From: JAKQHY01 sp034429475
GTDB taxonomy: Bacteria > Chloroflexota > Anaerolineae > B4-G1 > SLSP01
Length of the DNA stretch: 40,633 nt
Direction: 5' to 3'
NCBI GenBank assembly: GCA_034429475.1
Contig: DAOUGD010000124.1
Span: 1 to 40,633, forward strand
Under the pieces are notes generated by a model. That model was not told the DNA's origin. It did no database searches and saw only the letters and a list, made by a program, of their open reading frames with translations. Numbering within the stretch: the first letter of the stretch is position 1; each line of letters begins with the position of its first letter. The position numbers were made by a program, and so were the translations under genes. Positions 14,697 through 22,831 of the stretch are shown piece by piece.

Positions 14697-16784
14697 ATGC
14701 ACAAACATCCCCCATTGGCATTCACCCTGATAGTACTGCTTGCCACCTTCTTGCCGATCAGAGCTGAAGATATAACGCCATTGCCCTCCGTGGTTGAGAC
14801 TGATGGGCGACTGGGAACGTGTTTCTCCTACTACGATAACGGCACGCGCGCCCCACAGGCTTACGCGGCCGGTTCCCGTTGGGATCGCTTCGACTTTCGC
14901 TGGGATGCCATCCAGAAAAGCCAGGACAGTTTCGACGCCGCCGGTCATCACAACATTGTGGACAACATTGATCTCCCCCACCACCTGAACGTCGTCGGCA
15001 TCCTCTGGGCCACGCCCACCTGGGCCGCGTGCAGCAGCGTGGCCTCGCAGCAAGAAATCATGCACTTCCAGGCGACCCTCCCCGCCGGCGACCCTGGTCG
15101 CGCCGTCGTCTCCGCCGACCCAGGCTCGCGCATCCCTTGCGGCCTGAATTTAGCCTGGGACCACCCCGCCAACACCTGGGGCCAGTACGTCTATCGCGTC
15201 GTCTCCGAATTCAAAGACACAGTCACCGTGTGGGAATTATGGAACGAGCCAGATCGCGTCTGGTTTTGGGCCGGCAATGAGGCGCAGTATGCCCAACTGC
15301 TCAAAGTCGGCTACCAGGCTGTCAAAGCCGCCGATCCGGACGCAACGGTCTTGTTTGGGGGATTAGCCTACTGGGGTAATACAGATTTTCACAAAACGGT
15401 CATCAATCATTTGCTGGCGACCGATCCACAAACGCTGGCGAACAATAGCTATTTTGATGTGATGTCCCTGCACCTGTACAGCAACGTCTACCACAACCAC
15501 GACATTGCCGGCCAGATGACGCAAGAAGTGCAGGATCGCGTGGGCTGGCATCCCCTCTGGCTGACCGAAACCGGCGTCCCCATCTGGGATGAGAAAGCCG
15601 GCGATCCCGCTCCCTACGAGGCCACCGCCGAAGAAGCCGCCAACTACGTCATCCAGGGTTACGCCGAGGCGCGCGCCGCCGGCGTGGAAAAGTTCTTCTT
15701 CTTCCGCCTCCACGACGAAAGCATGGGCGGGCAGCTCTTCGGCCTGACGCGCAACGACTACACGCTGCGTCCGGCTTACGTCGCCTACCAGGTCACTGCG
15801 CGTTACCTGCGCGGCGAAAACCAGATCACCGGCCCGTGGCACGGCGCAACCGAGCGCATCACCTTCCTCGGAACGCCTCACGGCCGCATTGACGTCCTCT
15901 GGAACACGACCGGCGCGACGATGACCACCACCCACCCCGCCATCCTCCCCACCGCCACCCTCGTGGACAAGCGCGGCGTCACGCAAACTCTGACCGCCGC
16001 CAACGGCGTCTACACCCTCACCCTGCCCGCCGCCACCTCCAACCGCTACCACCCCGAAGCTCTCTATATGATCGGCGGCGATCCCCTGCTGTTAATCCAA
16101 ACGGATGTGGAAACGCCCACGTCCGCCCTGCGCCCGCTCTATCCCCAGGTCTACACTAACACACTCACGCTGACCTGGGATGTGACCGACACCGTGTCCG
16201 GCTACTGGTACGAAGAAATCCAGCGCGCGCCCACTTCCACCGGCCCGTGGGAACTCGCCGCCGGTTGGGGGCAAACCAACGGCGTCACCCACACCGCCGT
16301 CACCCTGCCCTACACACCGGGACTCTACCAGCCGTGGTACTTCCGCGCCCGCGCCAGGGATCGCGTGGGCCACTGGGAGCCCTGGCCCCCCGTCGCCGAA
16401 ATCAACAGCCATTTCGCCATATCCCGCACCGTCGTCCTGACCGTCTCCCTGGAAGATGCGTCCCAAACCATTATTCCACCCGGCCCCGACGCTACGCTGC
16501 GCTGGCTGGCGCCTGATAACGCCATCATCAGCCAGACCGTCGGGAACTACCTCGTCATCACCGAGGGGGCAAGCATCCTTTACGGGACGCCGTGGGTTGT
16601 CAGCACCACTGTGAATGTGGGCCTGCACCACCTCACCATCGCCCGGCCCGATTTCCTGCCTGCTACCATGCCATTCTGGGTGCTTCCCGGTGAAGGCGTT
16701 CAGTATACCGCCCTCACCCACACTTTGCGCCCGATCCGCGCTCAACTCTATCTGCCGTTGACGCTTCGTAGCGCCCAAAGGTGA
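14697..16784 (+). CDS. Secreted glycosidase-like protein (clan GH-A fold) with YLPL tail
   Basis: 695 residues with a signal peptide (residues 1-23). Residues about 35-375 look like a clan GH-A TIM barrel: WDRFDFRWDAIQ near the start, then VWELWNEPD with Glu184 in the place of the acid/base and PLWLTETGVP with Glu291 in the place of the nucleophile; FFFRLHDE follows. This layout is close to GH39/GH5-type families, but I cannot assign one or name a substrate. Two or three beta-sandwich domains follow (LRPLYPQVYTNTLTLTWDV..., then PDATLRWLAPDN), and the protein ends RAQLYLPLTLRSAQR. AAGGAG precedes the ATG by 6 bases. The stop codon overlaps or adjoins the start of the next gene, so they are likely translated together. 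Confidence 0.82.
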   Translation: MHKHPPLAFTLIVLLATFLPIRAEDITPLPSVVETDGRLGTCFSYYDNGTRAPQAYAAGSRWDRFDFRWDAIQKSQDSFDAAGHHNIVDNIDLPHHLNVVGILWATPTWAACSSVASQQEIMHFQATLPAGDPGRAVVSADPGSRIPCGLNLAWDHPANTWGQYVYRVVSEFKDTVTVWELWNEPDRVWFWAGNEAQYAQLLKVGYQAVKAADPDATVLFGGLAYWGNTDFHKTVINHLLATDPQTLANNSYFDVMSLHLYSNVYHNHDIAGQMTQEVQDRVGWHPLWLTETGVPIWDEKAGDPAPYEATAEEAANYVIQGYAEARAAGVEKFFFFRLHDESMGGQLFGLTRNDYTLRPAYVAYQVTARYLRGENQITGPWHGATERITFLGTPHGRIDVLWNTTGATMTTTHPAILPTATLVDKRGVTQTLTAANGVYTLTLPAATSNRYHPEALYMIGGDPLLLIQTDVETPTSALRPLYPQVYTNTLTLTWDVTDTVSGYWYEEIQRAPTSTGPWELAAGWGQTNGVTHTAVTLPYTPGLYQPWYFRARARDRVGHWEPWPPVAEINSHFAISRTVVLTVSLEDASQTIIPPGPDATLRWLAPDNAIISQTVGNYLVITEGASILYGTPWVVSTTVNVGLHHLTIARPDFLPATMPFWVLPGEGVQYTALTHTLRPIRAQLYLPLTLRSAQR

Positions 16785-16792
16785 CGCCAGTG

Positions 16793-18085
16793 ATGAACGT
16801 CCGCCGTCTGGCGCAGGCGGCGCTGCTAGGACTGCTGCTCCTCAACGCCGCCTGCGCCGGGACGCCCTCCCCCGCCCAAATCCTCAAAACGGCGGAGGCC
16901 CACGTCGCCGCTGGGGAGTACACCGCCGCCGAGGCGCTCTACCGGCAAGTCGCCGCGCAAACCCCGGCTGATCCTGCCCCGCAGCTCGCGCTGGCCGAGT
17001 TGTACCTGCAATGGGGCCAACCGCAGGCCGGATTGGCGGCCCTGAACGAAGCAGAACAACGCGGCTACGCGGGCGAACTCCTGCCGCTGCGCCTAAGCCT
17101 GCTGATTCAGGCGCAAAATTGGACGCAGGCGCGCATCCTGGCCCAGGGCTACCTGCAAACCCCCCCGGACGACGCCCCCACCCTCGCGCAAGTAACCACC
17201 GCACGCCTGTGGCTGGGCGATTGCACCGCCGCCGAATCCGCCGCCCGCTGGCATTCCGCCGTCCCCACCGACACTCACGCCGCCCTGACCTACGGCGCAC
17301 TCACCGGCGACGCCGCCCTCTTGTGCCAGGGCGACGCCGGCTTCTGCGCCCTCTCCTGCGCCGCCGACTGCGACCTACAACGCGGCTACCGGCTGGTGCG
17401 CGCCGAAGCCTGGCCGCTGGCCGCCTGCGTGCTGGAACGCGCTGTCGCCGCCGACCCAACTTCAGTGGACGCCCACGCCTGGCTGGGCGAGACGCTCTCG
17501 CGCACCGGACGGCCCGCTCTGGCCCAAGCCCACTTCGAGCAGGCGACAACGCTGGCTCCCGACGCTCCCGTCGGATGGCTGCTACTGGGACTCCATCATC
17601 TGCGCCAGGGGGACGCCGCTGCCGCCCGCGAGGCGTTGCTGGAAGCGCAGCGCCTCGATCCCGACAACCCTGCCCCATGCCTGGCGATGGCCGAAGTTAA
17701 AGCTCTAAGTGGAGACTACGAGGAAATCGCTACGTGGACGGAGGCGGCGCTGCTCCGCGCCCCCGATGACGCCGAAATCTGGAAAGCCGTCGCGCGCTTC
17801 TACCTGGCGCGCAACCTGCTAGAGGAAACCTACCCGCTGTACGCGGCGCAAGGCGCCGTCCAACTCGCTCCCAACGACGCCGAAGCCGTCATGCTCCTGG
17901 GCTGGACCTACCTGGCCCAGGATGACCCCACCCGCGCCCTTACCGAACTGGATCGGGCGATCCAGCTTGACCCAATGCTCGGCCAGGCCCACTACCTGCG
18001 CGGACTCGCGCTCCAGGCCACCGGCGACCCCGCCGCCGCCCAATCCGCCTTTACCCGCGCCGCCGATTTGGGCTACCGGCCATGA
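16793..18085 (+). CDS. TPR-repeat protein, probable lipoprotein
   Basis: About 430 residues. A short signal sequence (MNVRRLAQAALLGLLLLNAAC) ends in a lipobox-like Cys with an untypical -3 residue, so lipidation is likely but not sure. The rest is at least eight tetratricopeptide-type helical pairs, e.g. AxxxxAxGEYTAAEALYRQV, AHAWLGETLSRTGRPALAQAHFEQA and ALTELDRAIQLDP; TPRs act as protein-binding scaffolds. A Cys-rich insert (CQGDAGFCALSCAADC) is unusual and may hold disulfides. I prefer the ATG at 16793, preceded by AAAGGTG; a GTG at 16781 overlapping the upstream TGA is the alternative. Either way it is coupled to the glycosidase-like gene. Its last codons are duplicated 830 bp downstream. 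Confidence 0.85.
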   Translation: MNVRRLAQAALLGLLLLNAACAGTPSPAQILKTAEAHVAAGEYTAAEALYRQVAAQTPADPAPQLALAELYLQWGQPQAGLAALNEAEQRGYAGELLPLRLSLLIQAQNWTQARILAQGYLQTPPDDAPTLAQVTTARLWLGDCTAAESAARWHSAVPTDTHAALTYGALTGDAALLCQGDAGFCALSCAADCDLQRGYRLVRAEAWPLAACVLERAVAADPTSVDAHAWLGETLSRTGRPALAQAHFEQATTLAPDAPVGWLLLGLHHLRQGDAAAAREALLEAQRLDPDNPAPCLAMAEVKALSGDYEEIATWTEAALLRAPDDAEIWKAVARFYLARNLLEETYPLYAAQGAVQLAPNDAEAVMLLGWTYLAQDDPTRALTELDRAIQLDPMLGQAHYLRGLALQATGDPAAAQSAFTRAADLGYRP

Positions 18086-18174
18086 ATCGCTGTATCGGAA
18101 GCAGGCAAGGCGTTAACTACTCTCCACAACAAACATATCCCACAAATTAATATTGGGCTTTGGACGAACTTCCA

Positions 18175-18726
18175 CTAGGAACTGCCCGTGTGCCTGCCGG
18201 TGACATTTAGCTGCCCATCTATCTTCGTGAAGGTGAACTCATACATATCCCCCCCCAGCGCAGCATAACTGGTTATTACGCTGAGTTTGATTTCATGTCT
18301 CGATCGGGACACAGGTCCTGACTCATCCTGCAAAAAAACTATCAACAAGAAACTACCTTCGCCTGTGGACAACGCTTGACTAACAAATTGCGCATCAATG
18401 TCGGGGATTCTCTCAATCCTTGGGTCATCGCTCAGAAGAGTATCCCGTGGCAAGAAGTCGCAGACAACGTACCACCGGTCTGCCTCACGCATCCGGGTTG
18501 AACTTACATACCCACCTGCATATCTGACCTCTCCAATACCAGGCACCTGTTCCACTTCCTCAAAACCCGGCATGGGCTGACCATCAAACGCCCACGCCAC
18601 GATGACCCTGGTGGCCTGTAGCTCCAGTTCACGGGTGCTCCGGTACGCAGAATACCACGCAAGGATCCCTATAGTCGCGGCGATGGCAAAAAGTACGCCT
18701 ATCAGAATACGTTTTGAAACTCTCAT
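18175..18726 (-). CDS. Small membrane-anchored protein of unknown function (orphan A)
   Basis: 183 residues: a short basic start (MRVSKR), one membrane helix (about 7-27, ILIGVLFAIAATIGILAWYS), then a roughly 150-residue extracytoplasmic domain of predicted alternating strands (WYVVCDFLPRDTLL, GEGSFLLIVFLQDES, EIKLSVITSY, MYEFTFTKIDG). I recognise no family. AAGGAGG lies 5 bases before the ATG at 18726 and fixes this start; a longer frame back to 19029 would translate a duplicated gene remnant and is rejected. GC content is clearly lower than in flanking genes. It sits between the TPR gene end and a copied glycosyltransferase tail, transcribed toward the TPR gene. The 89 bp between its end and the TPR gene show no terminator. 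Confidence 0.72.
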   Translation of the reverse strand: MRVSKRILIGVLFAIAATIGILAWYSAYRSTRELELQATRVIVAWAFDGQPMPGFEEVEQVPGIGEVRYAGGYVSSTRMREADRWYVVCDFLPRDTLLSDDPRIERIPDIDAQFVSQALSTGEGSFLLIVFLQDESGPVSRSRHEIKLSVITSYAALGGDMYEFTFTKIDGQLNVTGRHTGSS

Positions 18727-18783
18727 AGGTCCTCCTTCTATATATTGAGGGATAGACGATGTGGTCAGAACGGCTGTCCCTCT

Positions 18784-18945
18784 TGTACCGACACCACCCC
18801 AATCTCCACCGCATCCAACCCCTCCACCGTGAGCAAACGCGGCCCATCCACCACATACAGCCCCACAAGCAACACGTACTTCACCCGCGCCGCCGATTTG
18901 GGCTACTGGCCCAGAATCGCTGTGTTGAAAACAGACAGCGCGTTG
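18784..18945. repeat. Fused remnants of two flanking gene ends (duplication junction)
   Basis: 18784-18866 copies the 3' end of the glycosyltransferase gene at 19408-19490 (83 bases, 4 mismatches by eye). 18880-18945 copies the 3' end of the TPR gene and its downstream bases at 18050-18115, with more mismatches. The two tails are joined by about 13 bases. This is the expected junction of a tandem duplication spanning TPR end to glycosyltransferase end. No intact gene lies here. Confidence 0.88.
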
Positions 18946-19004
18946 GTATCTGCTCCAATAAGACAATCGTTTACACGCAACCCATGTCGTTATGCGTGTA
19001 AACA

Positions 19005-19325
19005 TCACTTGAAGCAGATACTTGTGCAATCATGCCACGCACCATAGAGAAATATCCCCCCAGCAGCTATCAGGAGTGCAGCCTGTCCACGCCATTGCCA
19101 GTGAAAGCGAGGGTTATCAGGCAACAAACGCATCATATTCATACCAAGAAATGTGGCCCCTACACCAACACCCAGGCTCCCCAAGCAACGAGTTAATGCG
19201 GATTCAGGGCCTTCTTCAAGCGAATCGGAAATTATAAATAACAGCACTAACAAGATACAGATGAAAACGATCACCCTACTGCCTCTGGATTTCCACAGTT
19301 CCTGAAAAAAACCTATGTACAGCAT
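19005..19325 (-). CDS. Small integral membrane protein of unknown function (orphan B)
   Basis: 106 residues with three hydrophobic segments: VIVFICILLVLLFIISDS (about 18-35), a Gly-rich one (GSLGVGVGATFLGMNMM, about 49-65), and QAALLIAAGGIFLYGAWH near the end. No family recognised and no catalytic motif. GGAGG five bases before the ATG at 19325 fixes the start; a TTG 12 bases upstream is less likely. It is lower in GC than its neighbours, lies downstream of the real glycosyltransferase end and reads toward the duplicated TPR remnant. It is in the same relative position as orphan A but is not similar to it. Confidence 0.65.
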   Translation of the reverse strand: MLYIGFFQELWKSRGSRVIVFICILLVLLFIISDSLEEGPESALTRCLGSLGVGVGATFLGMNMMRLLPDNPRFHWQWRGQAALLIAAGGIFLYGAWHDCTSICFK

Positions 19326-19403
19326 TGTGTCCTCCAAAAACTTTTATTTTGGGAGAGCGCAGACATTCTTTGAAGAGGTGTGGTTCGCAAAAATAACTTA
19401 TCC

Positions 19404-22400
19404 TTATCGTACCGACACCACCCCAATCTCCACCGCATCCACCCCCTCTGCCGTGAGCAAACGCGGCCCATCCACCACATACAGCCCCACGCGCAGCGTA
19501 TACTCCCCCGGCGCGGCGTCCGGCAGAATGGAGAGCGTCCGCTCGTCCACCACCACCTCGCCCACCGCCCAGCCCGGCGTCGGGCGCGTCCACGCTGCCG
19601 GTTCCCCGTCGCTCTGCGCCAGCATCTGCCCCTCCGGGCCGGTCAAATGCACGAACACCCGGTACGACGTCTCCATCTCGGCCAACGCCTGCCACGCCAG
19701 CCGCAGTGTCACCGCCTCGCCCGGCGACGCCGTCTCCGTCTCCAGCGCGACTCCGGCCAGGCGGATGACGCCGCCCAAAGCCACGTCGGTCTGCGTGTAA
19801 TCCTCCGGCAGCGCCCACATGCGCTCTGGCGCAACCACGGTGAGCGGCAACGTCTTCATCGCCGTGCAGCCGGCATAAGACACGCCAAGCTGATAGTCGC
19901 CGCTTTCCAACGCGCCCGGCAGCCGCACCACCGTCTCGCCGCGCCAGCGGTCGCCGGGCCGCCACGCCTGGGGCGGATACCACGCCGCCGCCAGGGGGCC
20001 ATCCCACCCGCGCTGCTCGCGTCCCTGCGCGTCGCGCAATTCGAGCCGCGCCCAATCCGGCAGCGTCACGCCGGAAGGCTGCTGCGCTAGCTCCCACACC
20101 GTGCGCAGCGCGACGACGTCGCCCGGCGCAGCCTGCCCGCGATCCGCCGTGAAGTCCCACAAAATGACGTCGCCGCAGGCGCTTGGTTGCGCATCCTCCG
20201 GCACACCCAGCGCGGATAGCGTCGCCGCCTCGTCGGGACGCAACACTTCCACCGTCCCAAGCCGGAACTCCGGCCCCAGCGGATTGCCATCCGCGCCCAG
20301 CACGGACGCCGGCGCGAGCGTGTTTCGGTCAAACAGCGCGAGCGTCAGCGTGTAGACGCCCGGCGGCGTTCCGGCAGGGACGCCCAAATGGACGTCCATC
20401 CGCGCGTACTGCTCCGGCGGCCATTCCGCCAGGGGCGGCGGCGTGCGCGCCCAGCGCACATCCCGCAGCGCCGCCGAGACGCTCGTCTCCCCGTCCGGCC
20501 CCACCAGGGTTATCCCGATGCGCCAATCGCCCGCGCCGGGATCCAGCGCGCGCCAGTACAGCGAAATCTCCGGCGCCGCATCCGCCGGGAACGCGCGCGC
20601 GGGCAAGTCCGCCCCCAACAACAGCGCCCGCCCGCCAAAATTGACCGCCAGCGGCGTCCCCACCCCCGCCACCGTCCCATCCGCCCGCAGCCGCGACGCC
20701 CGCCACAGCGCCGGCAGCGTGTCGGCCACGCCGAATTTGAGCGCCAGCAAGGCCAAAGTGACGAGGAGATAAGGAGTAAGGAGTAAGGAGTAGGGAGTAG
20801 GGGAGGATTGAGGACTGAGGACTGAGGACTGAGTTAGGAGCTGCAAGTTAGGTGTTAGGAGTTGATGTCTCGCTTTTTCGCTTTCTCGCTGATCCGCTGA
20901 TCCGCGGATCCGCCGATCCGCCCTGCGCCACACAAACCCCACCGCCGCCACACTCACCACCGACACCGCATCCAACGCCAACCGCGCCGCCGTCTCACCG
21001 AAGCGCACTTCCAGCCGGTGGGCGCCCGCCGGAACGGGGAACGTGACCAGGCCGGTTTCCGGCTCCGGCGTGACTTCGACCGGCTTCCCATCCACCCGCG
21101 CGCGCCAGCCAGGGTAATAAAACGCCAGGTAGCGCGCCCGGAACGCGCCGGGTGTGTCCAACTCGATCACGGCGGACTGCAAGCCGTAGGTCGCCGTCAA
21201 CACGCGCGCGCCGTCGGGCAGGGCGGATTCGTCCAGATAGGCGGGCGGCGTCCCCGCCAGCAGCGCCGCCGTGAGGGCGTTCTCCGGCGCAGGCGTCTGC
21301 TTCACCCAGCGCGGCAGCAACTCCCGGCTGGCCGTCGTGCCGATGGTGTCCGTCGCCCGTTCCCACGCGATCATCCCTGCCGGGGATGCCTCGCCGGGCA
21401 GCCCGCCGCGCGGTGGATACAGCCACCCCCAATGCGCCATCGCCAGCAGCCCCGCCGCCAACAACGGAGCGTTGAAACGCCCCGCTGTTAGGCGAAACCC
21501 GTTAAAACGGGTTGGCGAGTGCGTTTCAACGCACTTCCCGTAACAGCCTGCGATTTCAATCGCAGGAAAACCGCCAATCAGCAAACTCATCGCCAGCGCC
21601 GCCGGAGCGAGGAAGCGCCACGGGAATTGGAACGTCGCCAGCAGCGGCAGCGCGTCCCATAACGGCTGCGTCACCGGAAGCGCGAGCAGCCCGCAGCCGA
21701 CCATCATCGCCGTCAACGCGATCAACCGCGCCCGCCCCCGCCGATCCAGCCGCCGCCACGTTAGCCACGCGGCCAGCGCCGCCAGAATGAACAGCCCGCC
21801 CAGCCCGCGCGCGGGCCAATCGTTGAGCAGCTTAGGGTCTGCGCTGCGCGGCCACGCGAGGAACTGCTCCAACGGCAGGAAATTCTCGCGGTAGCTGAAC
21901 ACCCACGCCGACGTCGCCCGCTCCAACTGCACCGCGCCGCGTTCCACCAGCCCCGGCCCCCACGCGAACGCGCTCGCGCCCGCGCCCAGCGCCAGCAGCG
22001 CCAGCGCGCGTCCCAACGCCGCCTTGCGCTGCCCGGCGTCCGCCCCCGCCGCCTCCGCCAGCGCCCACACGCCCAACAGCGGCGCGAAGAGGTAGACCGA
22101 CACGGGATGCGTCAACGCCAGTCCGACCAGGGCCAGGACGCCCACGAGCAAGCCACGTCGCTGCCCGGCGATCCAGCGCGTCACGCCCCACAGCACCAGC
22201 GGCGGAAACAGCCAGGCCAGCGATTCGGAGAGGCTGCCGCGGTAGTAGGTCACATAGAGGTGATAGGGGACAAAGAGGGACGCCGCCGCCGCGCCCCATC
22301 CGGCGGCCTCGCCCCAGAGATCGCGGGCCAGCAGGAAAAGCGTCAGCGCGGAGCCAACGAGGCCGACGAGGTAAGCGCCGTTCAAGGCGAGGGGCCACGC

Positions 22401-22667
22401 CAGCCCGACGAGGTGCAGCAGCGCGGCCAGTTGCGCCGAAAGCGCGCCCTGGAACACAAACAGTGGGTAGCCGTAACCCCAGGCCATGTCCGGCGCCCAA
22501 CGCGGCACAAAAATCCCGGCGCGCAGCAGCCGTTCCGCCTCCACCGCGCGCCAAAAGTGGAAGCCAGTATCAAATCCACCGGGGACTTGCGTAGCCGACA
22601 GCAGCGGCGCGCCGGCAATCAACCCCACCAGCGCCAACGTCACCCAGGGAACCCACTTGCGGATCAT
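19404..22667 (-). CDS. GT-C membrane glycosyltransferase-like protein with beta-sandwich tail (paralog 1)
   Basis: 1087 residues. The N-terminal 450 hold about ten membrane helices and a first external loop with GGFDTGFHFWR (Asp33, His37), RWAPDMAWGYGYP, as in GT-C proteins related to GT39 and YfhO; a polyprenyl-phosphate sugar donor is likely, the acceptor unknown. An external domain follows (YYPGWRARVDG...VRFGET, about 500-560), then two helices and two or three beta-sandwich domains (residues 660-1087; ARAFPADAAPEISLYWRA, YRVFVHLTGPEGQ). It is clearly paralogous to the upstream gene. Two stretches are foreign repeats read in frame: residues about 367-400 and 579-633, both in predicted cytoplasmic loops. 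The ATG at 22667 lies in repeat-rich DNA. Third gene of the likely operon begun by the CDP-alcohol phosphatidyltransferase. Confidence 0.83.
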   Translation of the reverse strand: MIRKWVPWVTLALVGLIAGAPLLSATQVPGGFDTGFHFWRAVEAERLLRAGIFVPRWAPDMAWGYGYPLFVFQGALSAQLAALLHLVGLAWPLALNGAYLVGLVGSALTLFLLARDLWGEAAGWGAAAASLFVPYHLYVTYYRGSLSESLAWLFPPLVLWGVTRWIAGQRRGLLVGVLALVGLALTHPVSVYLFAPLLGVWALAEAAGADAGQRKAALGRALALLALGAGASAFAWGPGLVERGAVQLERATSAWVFSYRENFLPLEQFLAWPRSADPKLLNDWPARGLGGLFILAALAAWLTWRRLDRRGRARLIALTAMMVGCGLLALPVTQPLWDALPLLATFQFPWRFLAPAALAMSLLIGGFPAIEIAGCYGKCVETHSPTRFNGFRLTAGRFNAPLLAAGLLAMAHWGWLYPPRGGLPGEASPAGMIAWERATDTIGTTASRELLPRWVKQTPAPENALTAALLAGTPPAYLDESALPDGARVLTATYGLQSAVIELDTPGAFRARYLAFYYPGWRARVDGKPVEVTPEPETGLVTFPVPAGAHRLEVRFGETAARLALDAVSVVSVAAVGFVWRRADRRIRGSADQRESEKARHQLLTPNLQLLTQSSVLSPQSSPTPYSLLLTPYLLVTLALLALKFGVADTLPALWRASRLRADGTVAGVGTPLAVNFGGRALLLGADLPARAFPADAAPEISLYWRALDPGAGDWRIGITLVGPDGETSVSAALRDVRWARTPPPLAEWPPEQYARMDVHLGVPAGTPPGVYTLTLALFDRNTLAPASVLGADGNPLGPEFRLGTVEVLRPDEAATLSALGVPEDAQPSACGDVILWDFTADRGQAAPGDVVALRTVWELAQQPSGVTLPDWARLELRDAQGREQRGWDGPLAAAWYPPQAWRPGDRWRGETVVRLPGALESGDYQLGVSYAGCTAMKTLPLTVVAPERMWALPEDYTQTDVALGGVIRLAGVALETETASPGEAVTLRLAWQALAEMETSYRVFVHLTGPEGQMLAQSDGEPAAWTRPTPGWAVGEVVVDERTLSILPDAAPGEYTLRVGLYVVDGPRLLTAEGVDAVEIGVVSVR
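20769..20930. repeat. Heptamer and octamer word repeats inside paralog 1
   Basis: In order (plus strand): AAGGAGT x4 variants (20770-20800), TGAGGAC x3-4 (20808-20833), GTTAGGA-type words (20833-20872), then CTGATCCG/CCGATCCG octamers (20888-20930). They encode a low-complexity stretch between two membrane helices, and the first block supplies part of the next helix (SLLLTPYLL). Low-complexity words of the same kind lie between genes elsewhere in the window. Confidence 0.9.
21469..21566. repeat. 98-bp multi-hairpin element read in frame in paralog 1
   Basis: Four near-perfect palindromes in 98 bp: GCGTTGAAACGC (21469-21480), AACCCGTTAAAACGGGTT (21496-21513), GTGCGTTTCAACGCAC (21519-21534) and CCTGCGATTTCAATCGCAGG (21547-21566). 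GCTGTTA (21484-21490) and TAACAGC (21541-21547) bracket the middle two, allowing a branched fold. It reads without a stop and encodes about 33 residues (CYGKCVETHSPTRFNGF...) absent from the paralog. It looks like a REP/MITE-type palindromic element. Confidence 0.88.
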
Positions 22668-22670
22668 AAG

Positions 22671-22831
22671 ATTTCACGCAAAGGCGCAAAGACGCCAAGG
22701 AAAAGAGAAAACCGTCATTCCGAGCAAAGCGAGGAATCTCGCGCCGCCGAGGTAGAGACCCTTCGCTTCGCTCAGGGTGACGCCCATTACTTCGCTCAGG
22801 GTGACGGTAAAGCGGGGCAATCTCCAAATCT
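22671..22831. repeat. Intergenic repeat cluster between the two GT-C genes
   Basis: Between the paralogs lie octamers CGCAAAGR (22677-22700), an imperfect inverted pair (GTCATTCCGAGCAAAGCGAG at 22714-22733 against CTTCGCTTCGCTCAGGGTGA at 22761-22780), a third arm at 22790-22805, and CAATCTCC-type words from 22818 that run into the end of the upstream gene at 22860. Elements like the inverted pair occur widely in bacterial genomes as extragenic repeats. No gene or promoter seen. Confidence 0.85.

Noticed and set aside
18175..19029. Longer start for orphan A giving a 284-residue protein
   Set aside because: The extra 101 residues translate the duplicated gene-tail remnant in a non-native frame, while a strong AAGGAGG sits right before the ATG at 18726.
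21469..21566. CRISPR-like array of short palindromic repeats
   Set aside because: The palindromes differ in sequence and length, have no unique spacers of constant size, and lie inside a coding frame with no cas genes nearby.
22671..22831. Insertion sequence or small gene between the GT-C paralogs
   Set aside because: Only short repeats and inverted arms are present; there is no transposase frame, ribosome site or target duplication.
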